Made by a program: the position numbers and the translations under genes
In this document: positions 56,701 to 64,000 of the stretch, one piece after another
Numbering within the stretch: position 1 is the stretch's first letter
Layout: every line of letters starts with the position of its first letter
The notes under the pieces: generated by a model
What the model was told of the DNA's origin: nothing
Databases searched by the model: none
What the model saw: the letters and a program-made list of their open reading frames with translations, nothing else
Assembly: GCA_947471745.1 (NCBI GenBank)
Contig: CANJKZ010000777.1
Coordinates: 1,488,501-1,552,500, forward strand
Reading direction: 5' to 3'
DNA: 64,000 nt
DNA from: Closterium sp. Naga37s-1
Taxonomy: Eukaryota > Streptophyta > Zygnematophyceae > Desmidiales > Closteriaceae

Positions 56701-57022
56701 GTTCTCCCTCCATCTCCCCTCGCTCCCTGCACCAGCCACCATGTTGTGGCAGATCATGGCTGACGACCTCCGCTCATGGGATGATGGCAAGGGGCAATGG
56801 CATAGCAGTCAGACGCCTGAGCATTTACCTTTTTCTCCTTCCCCCTCCTCTCTATTTCTCCCTGCACCAGCCACCATGTTCTGGCAGATCATGGCTGACG
56901 ACCTGCGCTCGTGGGATGATGGCATTGCGGTCTTCGCATCGGACCCTGCACATGCCAAGACAGTGAGCATCATATCGGCGCAGTCCAAGGCGATTGCTGC
57001 TGCCACAAAGAGTTTAGGATGA
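50716..57022 (+). CDS. MAN: GH5 endo-beta-1,4-mannanase-like glycoside hydrolase
   Basis: Seven exons: 50716-51693, 52425-52553, 52902-53099, 53511-53633, 54534-54748, 55760-55986, 56871-57022, about 673 aa. After a basic N-terminus comes a hydrophobic signal or anchor (about residues 37-60), then about 200 residues of Ala/Ser/Glu-rich linker, then the (beta/alpha)8 domain from about residue 290 ([27 protein letters not shown]). Catalytic acid/base is Glu463 in GWELMNEP (exon 4) and the nucleophile is Glu584 in LIGEFG (exon 6). The end ([17 protein letters not shown]) matches plant GH5_7 mannanases, which cut or transglycosylate wall mannans. The linker is unusual; typical plant enzymes are about 420-450 aa. 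All introns hold partial copies of adjoining exons. Where copies exist, the real exon was chosen as the one with both splice sites and an open frame. Confidence 0.88.
51732..51932 (+). repeat. Two downstream echoes of GH5 exon 1 end plus donor
   Basis: 51732-51800 and 51864-51932 copy the last ~65 bp of exon 1 and its donor (cacgtactggctcatgtac...aagtatctggt(a/g)cgt). Confidence 0.92.
52068..52424 (+). repeat. Three 119-bp tandem copies of acceptor plus start of GH5 exon 2
   Basis: Near-identical units begin at 52068, 52187 and 52306, with the real exon at 52425, exact period 119. Each holds ccaccag, the first ~47 bp of exon 2 (to ctcacagtgtg), then about 70 bp of pyrimidine-rich intron. I see one substitution between the units (ccaacctcc / ccaatctcc), so this is very recent or actively homogenised. 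Confidence 0.95.
52554..52725 (+). repeat. 16-bp minisatellite at the donor of GH5 exon 2
   Basis: Tandem gtgggtgtgactcggg beginning exactly at the donor gtgggtgtgac of exon 2, about ten units. The repeat appears to be built from the splice-donor sequence itself. Confidence 0.9.
53150..53245 (+). repeat. Downstream echo of GH5 exon 3 end plus donor
   Basis: gcgctgctgctggggg...tttgtcgaccctct...tacaaaaactt(t/tc)tcaaggtgc copies 53010-53105, diverged with small indels. Confidence 0.85.
53353..54003 (+). repeat. Echoes on both sides of GH5 exon 4
   Basis: The upstream echo 53353-53410 has the acceptor and exon start (gcgccaggctgta...). Downstream echoes 53667-53790, 53838-53895 and 53938-54003 contain the NEP-coding end plus donor. 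The first downstream copy spans almost the whole exon but lacks the acceptor. Confidence 0.92.
54010..54122 (+). repeat. 24-bp minisatellite in GH5 intron 4
   Basis: Imperfect gagtggggaagagagagtgg units grown from the intron sequence that follows the echoed donor (gtaacaagagatgagtgggg). Confidence 0.85.
54335..54440 (+). repeat. Upstream echo of GH5 exon 5
   Basis: ccccaggcgtggatcacggacatggc... to ggcttctacggcccctcc copies the acceptor and first ~95 bp of exon 54534-54748. Confidence 0.92.
54781..55030 (+). repeat. Two downstream echoes of GH5 exon 5 end plus donor
   Basis: 54785-54910 (gccaaggcgctcaacgcgga... to gcaggtgagag) is close to the exon. 54945-55030 is a shorter, more decayed copy ending agcaggtgaga. 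Confidence 0.85.
55305..55672 (+). repeat. Two upstream echoes of GH5 exon 6
   Basis: 55305-55450 and 55518-55672 copy the acceptor and first ~130 bp of exon 55760-55986, through LIGEF-coding sequence, then switch to ...acgcag(a/ac)tgagctgcttg in both. The third copy at 55760 continues into the rest of the exon. Confidence 0.92.
56041..56300 (+). repeat. Two downstream echoes of GH5 exon 6 end plus donor
   Basis: 56041-56118 is nearly identical to the exon end (aaggtgtacagcacgctgtaccagattg... ggcggtacg). 56228-56300 is a more decayed copy. Confidence 0.9.
56405..56825 (+). repeat. Three upstream echoes of GH5 exon 7
   Basis: 56405-56515 (decayed), 56573-56690 and 56725-56825 copy the acceptor and start of the last exon (caccagccacc(a/t)tgtt(c/g)tggcagatca...gatgatggc). 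Each then runs into the same aaggggc(a/g)(a/g)tggcat...gacgcctgagcattta intron sequence. The functional exon starts at 56871. Confidence 0.92.
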
Positions 57023-57468
57023 CATGCAAAATGGGTTTCTTGGAGCCACTTTTTTATAAATGCTTGTGTGAATATGTGTGAATATGTATGCACTGTCTCT
57101 AACGGAGTATTATGGACAGATTCACAAGAGGGTCAGGATAAAGGAGGGTGCGCAAGCGAACATGAAAGCGCAAAAAAACTATGCGACAGCTCAAAGGTTT
57201 GTTTTATCGAAACTTCCACATTACAATGCAGGAAAACAGCATTACAGTAGGCTATTTATTCCAACTGGCCGTGCTCTAAGACAGAACCAACAACTTACTC
57301 ACCCTCATATTGAGACCATGCCTAAGAGAGCGTTCTATCGTACATGCATCACGCCCACGCACAAGACCATCTTGAAAACTCTAATAACGAATCCTCCCAA
57401 ACCCTGTACAGCAGTGTGCATCAAAAACTCGCATTCCAAGTTTCAACTTACACCTCCCCAACCGCTTG
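57023..57468. other. Convergent intergenic region between GH5 and XTH
   Basis: About 445 bp shared by the 3' ends of two convergent genes; no further feature recognised. Confidence 0.6.
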
Positions 57469-58970
57469 CTAGTATATCCGCGACCAGCCATAATCCTTCA
57501 ACAAGTAGTTCTTCCGAAACTCATTGCTGCGCGCAATTGCCTCCGCGCTGGGCTTGCGCGCCCATGGGGCCTTCTTTCCGCGCAGGCTGTTGCACCACGG
57601 GGTGCCCGTCTGTCCCGGCGCCTTGCACGTGTAGTGCAGATCGAAGCGGCGGAACATGACTTCCGTAGGACCGTTGCTCCAGTTGGGCTTTAATTTGCTC
57701 CACGCGGAAGCGTCCCAGATGGAACCCTGGAATGTTGAGGTGGGGGAGTCGTCATGGGAGTTAGGGGAGGGAGGGATAATGAGCTTTGATGCCAGCCACG
57801 TGCTATAAGCCCGTTTTATATTTGAGACGGTTTTAGGTCTACGAAAGCTGGAAATCGAAGACAGGGCTTTTAGAATGACGGGGTTTTGAGTCGCTAAAAA
57901 GCTGCGGAGCATGCTAAAGAATCACGACGTACCTCGAACTTGACATTCTCAGAGGGGAAGGGGCGGTCGCTCTCCTTATAGTGGATGCGGATGGGGGTGT
58001 CATCGACGGCCCACATGACGTAATCCGGCGAGTAGACGATGGTGTAGGTGTGAAACGCGGCGGACGGGTCGAAGGGGAACTTGTACTGCTGCAGGTACAC
58101 CTGCCCGCCCGAGATAAGATTCGTGTGCAGAATAATATCACTGGGGGTATTTCCCCCGATAAATTCCAGGTCGATCTCGTCGTGCAAGTCGGTGTATTTT
58201 GGGCCGTTACCCGAAATAAGGTAGATACAGGGTATTAAACCGCCGGAATAACCCGAAGGAAGCTTCATGTTGACTCTGAAGATTCCGTAGCCGAAGTAGC
58301 CCTTAGAGGTGAACTCTGTCGCATTGGGGGGAGGGGAGGGGAGGGGAGGCGGGGAGGGGAGGCGGGGAGGGGGAACGGATTGTGAGTAGAACAGGGCAAG
58401 GGATCACTCAAGGAGATGTGCGATGAAAAAGGGAAAAGGGTGCGGGGATTGGGTTGTGGGGAAAGGGGGAAGACATGACAAGGGGGAAGATGGGGGCAAT
58501 AAGAGGGTATTAAAATCAAGTACAACTGCATAATAACACTAAGAATGATTTTGATAATGATGCGCACTACCTGGGCTTTTTTTAGGCGCCCCAAACAAAC
58601 ATCTCAATCGGCCGGCCGTAACGCACTCTCTTCCCGCAATGCGCTCACTCTCTCTCTCCCCTCCCCCCCCCCCCTCCCCCAATCCCGTGATTCACTCGCT
58701 GCGTGTGATGCTCTCACAGCCCGTGATGCTCTCACTGCCCGTAGTGCACGCGCCGCCCCTTTTGCCCGTTATGCACTTACTGCCCATCTTATCCCAGTAG
58801 GCGGAGAGCTTCACGGAGCCGTCGTTCTGGCGAGAGCAGCCGCCGTTCCACTTGCAGAAGTCGGGGAGAGTCATGAGATTGTCAAACGACTTGTCGTGCT
58901 TCGCCGCTGCGGCCGCGGCGCACGCCAGCAAGGCGACAACAAACAGGAGGCGGCTCCGAGCTGTCGCCAT
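57469..58970 (-). CDS. XTH: Xyloglucan endotransglucosylase/hydrolase (XTH, GH16)
   Basis: Three exons on the minus strand: 58970-58781, 58315-57933, 57726-57469, 276 aa (usual length 280-300). Signal peptide MATARSRLLFVVALLACAAA. The catalytic motif HDEIDLEFIGG (canonical HDEIDFEFLGN) lies in exon 2, with the two catalytic Glu residues and the central Asp intact. The C-terminal XTH segment is in exon 3 (GSIWDASAW, then CNSLRGKKAPWARK). The residue after FIG is G rather than N. The enzyme cuts and religates xyloglucan (or mixed-linkage glucan in some lineages) in the wall. A TATA-like stretch lies about 75-85 bp upstream (catatatt on the minus strand near 59055-59047). No exon echoes were seen in its introns, in contrast to its GH5 neighbour. 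Confidence 0.9.
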
Positions 58971-59567
58971 GGCTCTCAGGAAAAAGCGTTGCAACCAAGA
59001 ATGTCGGGAGTATGGGATAGTACAGCTTACTACGCTATTTCTACTTAATATATGTTTCACCAACTAGATTATGCTGTCCTCTGCGAATCATGCCAAAGTG
59101 TCGCAGCCAGAACTCCAGAAATATAGATTCAGGTATGTCACGTTTTTCTTTCTCTAATCTGAAATAAATAGGGAAGTCAGAGCAATAGGGCGGAAAAATA
59201 TGGGGAGGAAATAGGCCGGAAGAAGCACTTGCTGGCTTTGTCAAATGTGAGAAAGCGAGGGCTACTATTTCAATGGATTATTTAGCCCCGCTTTTGGACG
59301 CTACTATCACCGCGCCTCGTGAAGAACAAGGTGGGGAGGAGGGTCGGTGGCAGACAGGGGGGGAAGAATGTTCTGAGTTGCGCAATAAGGAACGGGGGTT
59401 GAGGGGAGGGGCGGATTCTATTTGCGCTCGTTGTGTCCCAAATGCACCCCACCTTCACCCGGCAGCACCTTCGCAATCACAGACCCGCCGCCACATTCGA
59501 CTGCGCCGCTTCCCTGAATTTCACGCGTCGCCAGCAAAGAGAAACATGGTTGCAGCCAAAGGTACAG
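58971..59567. other. XTH upstream region
   Basis: About 600 bp between the XTH start and the LTR of element J. It holds the presumed XTH promoter. I see no other gene. Confidence 0.5.
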
Positions 59568-61666
59568 TGTAATGAATATACAATTCATTACTGCTGAAGC
59601 TGCCCTTAGCGAGGACAGCCCCGAACACTACGCGTCAGTTTCTGGTTCGGCCTACATTTCGGCCCGAACCACTGCCAAGTAGCCCCGCACCAATCGCGAC
59701 ACATCCAAACCATGCACGTCCCGAGGTCCTCGCCTAGCACGGTTTCGACCCTATAAATGTCTGTTCCTTTATCATATTCGGCATTCTGTACTTCACATCC
59801 ATTTTATAAAGTCTTCTGCGCACTCTGTTTAGTACAAATCCTAACACTTGGTATCAGAGCTACTTTCCTAGCTCACCCCGATTTTTAGAGTGTAATATCC
59901 CTCGGGGGGGGGACAGGGAAGGATGCCGTGGTGACAGGAGCAGCGCAGTAGCCGGCCAGGAGAACGGGTAGTTGCTCCTGTCAGAATGTGATATTTATCT
60001 AGCCTGCAGTGGGGTACTCTATAGCGAGTATAGCCCAAATTAGGGTTTCCTATATGTACTCAACTGCTTGCTAGTGCAAACCCTCTTTTCTGTTCTAAAC
60101 TGATATGGTATTAGAGCCTTTGCGCTCCTGGCCTGTGGGCCCACATACTTCCGCTGCTGCTGTACTGTCTATCGCGCGCCCCGTGGCGCGCGACGTTTTT
60201 TCTTCCCGCCACGCGCTCTGGGCCCGTGGCAGTTTTCTGCCCGCCACGCGCTCGGGGCGCGTGGCGGTTTCCTGCCCCGTCGCGGCGCCCCAGGGTCCCG
60301 CGCGTCGCCCCCTCCCGTCGCCCGTCGTGGCGCACCCAGGGACCCGCGCGCCGTCCCCACCTCCCGTCGCCCGTCGCGGCGCCCCGGGGGCCCGCGCGCT
60401 GTCCCCTCCCGTCGCCCGTCGCGGCGTCCCGGGGGCCCGCGCGCTGCCCTCCTTCCCGTCGCCCGTCGCGGCGCCCCGAGGGCCCGCGCGCCGCCCTGCC
60501 CGTCGCCCGTCGCGGCGCCCTGGGGGCCCGCGCGTCGCCCCCCTCCCGTCGCCCGTCGCGGCGCCCCGGGGGCCCGCGCGCCAACCTGCCCGTCGCCCGT
60601 CGTGGCGCCTTGGGGGCCCGCGTGTGTCGCCCCCTCCCGTCGCCCGTCGCGGCGCCCTGGGGGCCCGCGCGCCGCCCTGCCCGTCGCCCCTCGCAGCGCC
60701 CCAGCTGCTGCCCGCGTTTCTGCCCCTTGCCGTCTGCGTTGGGGGTATGGGGGTGGAGGGTGTGTGAGCCGTCCCCTGCTCCTCCTCCTCCTCCGTCTCC
60801 CACTGCTGCAGCTGTCGCTGAGGGGGGTGGGTGTGTGGGAGCCGAGGGAGTGGTGCTAGGGTGGTGTCGTGGGAGTGAAGCTAGGGGTGCAGCAGGGGGT
60901 GTGTGAAAGGGGGTTTGCGACAGTGGAGGAGGTTGAGCGGAGGTAGCCGTCGTGTCGCCAGCAGCGCCAGTAGTCCGGAGCCGGCGTGCTCCGGTAGCCC
61001 AGTGAGCCCGTCGCTGCGCCAGACGCCCGTGGGTCCGTTGCTCCTGCGGCTCGTCTTAGCCGCGGAGCCAGTTACTCCGGTAGTCCGGGGCCCTTGCTCC
61101 GGTAGCCACTGTGCGCGCCCCTCCTGTTGCCCGTGTGTCTGCGGTTTCACCCGTCGCCTCCTATCTCCACTCCTCTCACAGTCTCTCCTCCTCCTCACTT
61201 GCCTTCTGTGAATACCTCTAGCTTTGCTTGTACTTGTGAACCTGCTCTATGACTGCTTGCTGTGCTGATTATACCCCACTTTGACTATGGGGGTGTGTCA
61301 GAATGTGATGTTTGTCTAGCCTGCAGTGGGGTACTCTATAGCGAGTATAGCCCAAATTAGGGTTTCCTATATGTACTAAACTGCCTGCTAGTGCAAACCC
61401 TCTTTTCTGTTCTAAATTTCTGCTACTGTTTCTGACAGCTCCTAGCGGCCAAGAATTTTCAAGGCGCTCCTACGGCACCGACGGATCCTTGCCCTCGACG
61501 ATCGAGATGGACCGTGGCCTCCCTCCCCCAGGGTGGCGGACAGCTTTTGCTGTCGTCGCATTTAATGCGTGAGTAATTTGCGTGCGTTTTCGGCATTTTT
61601 CGGAGTAAATTTGTGTGGCAGCTGACGTCGACAGGATCGCCGTCAGTGCACGTCCGAATATGTCGG
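59568..61666 (+). mobile_element. Element J: 5' end of another LTR retrotransposon, interrupted by K
   Basis: LTR 59568-59846 (TGTAATGAATATACAATTC...CTAACA, 279 bp) with TATAAAT at 59752, followed by the primer site TGGTATCAGAGC at 59849-59860 and some leader (59861-59978). After element K the leader continues (61438-61666) until Copia element L begins. No coding domain is recognisable in what remains. The LTR differs from those of A-D, so it is a separate family. Confidence 0.65.
59979..61437 (+). mobile_element. Element K: complete GC-rich non-autonomous LTR element
   Basis: LTRs 59979-60105 and 61296-61437 (TGTCAGAATGTGAT...) are flanked by the exact duplication GCTCC (59974-59978 and 61438-61442). 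Primer site TGGTATTAGAGC at 60106; purine tract ctatgggggtg before the 3' LTR. The interior is about 1.19 kb with no gag or pol: 60270-60710 is an array of cccgtcgcggcgcccc...gggcccgcgcg units (50-60 bp each), followed by less repetitive GC-rich sequence. About four substitutions over the shared LTR length suggest a young insertion. It landed in the leader of J. Confidence 0.9.
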
Positions 61667-64000
61667 TGTCAGATTTATATGACATAGCTACTGTAGGCTA
61701 TAGTGGGGTAGCACATATGGGGTACAGTTTTCTAGGGTTTACATTTGTACCCAACTTTCCCTTAGTCAATTCATTCTCGTTCAGTTTCTCATGGTATCGA
61801 GCAGGTTCCCCTGTGGGAACTGTTTCCTAGGGCCCACCACCTTTTTTTTCCTGCCCGGAGCGCGCTCTACACTGCCCGAGTCGCGCTCCCCTCTCTCGAC
61901 CCTGTCGCGCCGCCTTAGCGGCCCCGTCGCGTCGCCCTCGCGGCCCCTGCACGTCGCGCCGCCCTAGCGGCCGCGTCGCGCCGCCCTCGCGGCCCCGATC
62001 CGCCGCCCTCGCGGCTCCTTCGTGTCGCGCCGCCTCGCGGCCCTTTCACGCCGCCCTCGCGGCCCTTTCTAGCCGCCCTCGTGGCCTCTTCAAGCCGCCC
62101 TCGCGACCCCCCCCTCCTAGCCATCCTCGCGGCCCCGTCGCCTACCCCTGCGGCCCCGGCGCCGCCCTTCCCTGCCCCGGCGCCGCCTCTGCTGGCCCCG
62201 TCGCCTACCCCTGCGGCCCCGGAGCTGCCCTTCCCGGCCCCGGAGCTGCGCTTCCCGGCCCCGGCGCCGCCTCTACTGGCCCCGACGCCGCTCCTCCCGG
62301 CCCCGACGCCGCTCCACCCAGCCCCGCCGCCGCTCCACCCGGCCCCGCCGCCGTCCCCACGCGGCCCCGCCGTCACCACCGAGCCGCCGGCGCCGCCGAG
62401 CTACTGCCGAGCCGCCCGATCCACCAGAGCCGCCCGAGCCGCCGCGCCACCTGAGCCGCCCGAGCCGCCGGGTCGCCGAGCCGCCGAGCTGCAGTTGCTG
62501 CCGAGCCGCCGTACCGCCGAGCCGCCCGAGCCGCCCGAGCCGCCGAGTCGCCGAGCCGCAGTTGCTGCCGAGCCGCCGTACCGCCGAGCCGTCCGAGCCG
62601 CCCGAGCCGCCGAGTTGCCGACCCGCCGAGCCGCTCGAGCCGCCCTGTCCGGTAAGAGCAGCGCCTCTGTCACTGCACTGCCCTTACCCTACTGTTCGCG
62701 CTGCTAGTCTACTACTGTCATGGCTACCCCTAGTGTCCTCGCTTTTGACGCTGAGGGTCGGGCCATTGACTTTGACGTCTGGGTAGATGACCTGCAGCTT
62801 TTCCTACAGTGCGATAGGGCAGACGGTCTCTCCCTCTTTGACCTCACCTCTGGTGCCTCTCCTGCCCCTGCTGCTGATGCCGACGCCACTGTTCGCTCAC
62901 AGTGGGCCACACGCGATGCTGCTGCACGTCTTGCTGTGCGTCGCCACCTGCCTACCTCTGAGCGTGCGCACTTTAGCCAGTACAAGAGTGCTCACACCTT
63001 GTACGACGCTGTAGTTGCGCGCTACTCCTCCCCTGCCACTGCTGCACTGAGCCGCCTCATGCTATCGTACCTCTTCCCTGACCTTGCTGCCTTTCCCACA
63101 GTCGCTGACCTCATTACGCACCTCCGCACTAGTGACACTCGCTACCGCGCTGCGCTTCCTGCTGAGTTCTGCGCCAAGAACCCCCCCCCCATGTACATCA
63201 CCCTCTACTACATAGTCACCCGGCTCCCTGACTCCCTTCGCGTAGTCAGGGACCACTTCCTCTCAGTTTGCCCCACCACTCTCACCGTTGACCTCCTCGA
63301 GAAGGCCCTCCTAGCAGCAGAGAAGAGCATAGTCGCTGTAGGAGCCTCTCGTGGTGACCCTCGCACCCCCGTCTTTGAGGGGTGTTCCCCCTCCCCCCTT
63401 TTGCCCTCTGTTGCCTCTGCTGCTGCGGCCGACCTCGTTGGTTTCGAGTCGGTCGGCGCTGCGTCTGCCCCGAGCGGGAGACGCCGCACCGGCAAGGGCA
63501 AAGGGGGCAAGGGTGCTGGAGGGGCTGGCGGGGGTGGCGGAGGTGGCGGTGGCGGCATTGGAGAGGGTGGTGGTGGGAGTGGTGGCGGGGGTGGAGGTGT
63601 CGGTGGCGGCAGTGGAGGCGGAGGCGGCGGCGGCGGTGGCGGTGGGAGCGGAGGTGGCGGAGGTGGCGGCGGTGGAGGAGGCGGCGGCGGAGGAGGTGGA
63701 GCTGGTCGGGGTGGCGCTGCGCAGAGGGTCGGCTCCGGTGGTGGTCAGCGCCAGCAGCAGCAGCAGCAGCAGCGGCAGCAGCGCACTCGTGACATCCCCC
63801 CCCCTCAGCAGCTCCGTGAGTGGTACGCTGCACGCCAGCGGGGTGGGGGTACTGGTCCGTGCACCTACGTCCTACGCACCGGCGACCGCGCGGGTGAGCA
63901 GTGCGGGGGTGCGCACTCCACCCAGCGCTGCTTTGGCCGCTTGACGGACGCTTGGTGTCACCAGTTCCCTGAGGCCACTGAGATCCCCCGCTGGGGCGAG
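61667..64000 (+). mobile_element. Element L: 5' part of a B-like Copia element running off the window
   Basis: A 125-bp 5' LTR (61667-61791, TGTCAGATTTATATGAC...TTTCTCA), primer site TGGTATCGAGC at 61792, a GC-rich leader of short repeats (about 61805-62719), then gag. LTR, leader and gag correspond part by part to element B. Family: Copia. No break is seen in the part visible; the rest is outside the window. Confidence 0.88.
62720..64000 (+). CDS. Element L gag (open to window edge)
   Basis: Gag begins MATPSVLAFDAEGRAIDFD and shares most residues with element B gag. It includes a poly-Gly tract (about 63520-63710), a Gln-rich stretch and the widely spaced Cys/His motif C-x12-C-x3-H-x4-C (about 63858-63925). 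The frame stays open to base 64000. Gag would form the particle that packages the element RNA. It looks whole as far as it can be seen. Confidence 0.8.
   Translation, partial: MATPSVLAFDAEGRAIDFDVWVDDLQLFLQCDRADGLSLFDLTSGASPAPAADADATVRSQWATRDAAARLAVRRHLPTSERAHFSQYKSAHTLYDAVVARYSSPATAALSRLMLSYLFPDLAAFPTVADLITHLRTSDTRYRAALPAEFCAKNPPPMYITLYYIVTRLPDSLRVVRDHFLSVCPTTLTVDLLEKALLAAEKSIVAVGASRGDPRTPVFEGCSPSPLLPSVASAAAADLVGFESVGAASAPSGRRRTGKGKGGKGAGGAGGGGGGGGGGIGEGGGGSGGGGGGVGGGSGGGGGGGGGGGSGGGGGGGGGGGGGGGGGAGRGGAAQRVGSGGGQRQQQQQQQRQQRTRDIPPPQQLREWYAARQRGGGTGPCTYVLRTGDRAGEQCGGAHSTQRCFGRLTDAWCHQFPEATEIPRWGE

Overview
The window is a piece of a plant-lineage (streptophyte) nuclear genome. Evidence for this is GT-AG introns, a xyloglucan endotransglucosylase/hydrolase (XTH), a trichome-birefringence-like (TBL) wall O-acetyltransferase, a GH5 mannanase, an LPR1-type multicopper oxidase, and many Copia-type LTR elements with an initiator-Met-tRNA-like primer site (TGGTATCAGAGC). 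The GC-rich genes, short introns and dense Copia load would fit a charophyte alga (for example a zygnematophyte) or a bryophyte; that placement is inference.

Left part, 1-33135: a Russian-doll nest of LTR-retrotransposon fossils. The oldest, element A, is split into 1-932, 8114-8149, 13219-16092 and 27945-29842. Into it went Copia B (933-8113, 124-bp LTRs, target duplication CGCAC), Copia C (8150-13218, duplication CCATC) and long-LTR element D (16093-27944, duplication GGGAC). D was itself hit, in the opposite orientation, by a small TRIM-like element E (20886-24849) that encloses a Copia fragment F. To the right lies a D-type solo LTR in reverse orientation (29872-33135), interrupted by two GC-rich non-autonomous LTR elements H and I.

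Middle part, 34723-58970: five host genes. In order they are an LPR1-like multicopper oxidase (+), a secreted glycosyltransferase-like protein (+), a TBL O-acetyltransferase with a long Ser/Pro-rich front (+), a GH5 endo-mannanase (+) and an XTH (-). Four of the five are expected to act on wall glycans in the Golgi or apoplast, and the oxidase is probably also secreted. The three genes from 37962 to 57022 share an odd architecture: nearly every exon has one or more partial tandem copies ('echoes') in the neighbouring intron. Echoes upstream of an exon carry the acceptor plus the exon start; echoes downstream carry the exon end plus the donor. The two outer genes lack this.

Right part, 59568-64000: a second nest. 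It holds the 5' LTR and primer site of element J, the non-autonomous element K inserted in J (59979-61437, duplication GCTCC), and the start of Copia L (from 61667), whose gag frame is open to the window edge. L is a relative of B and F. H, I and K have no pol but share LTR ends, primer site and polypurine tract with B, F and L, so they look like passengers of that Copia family.
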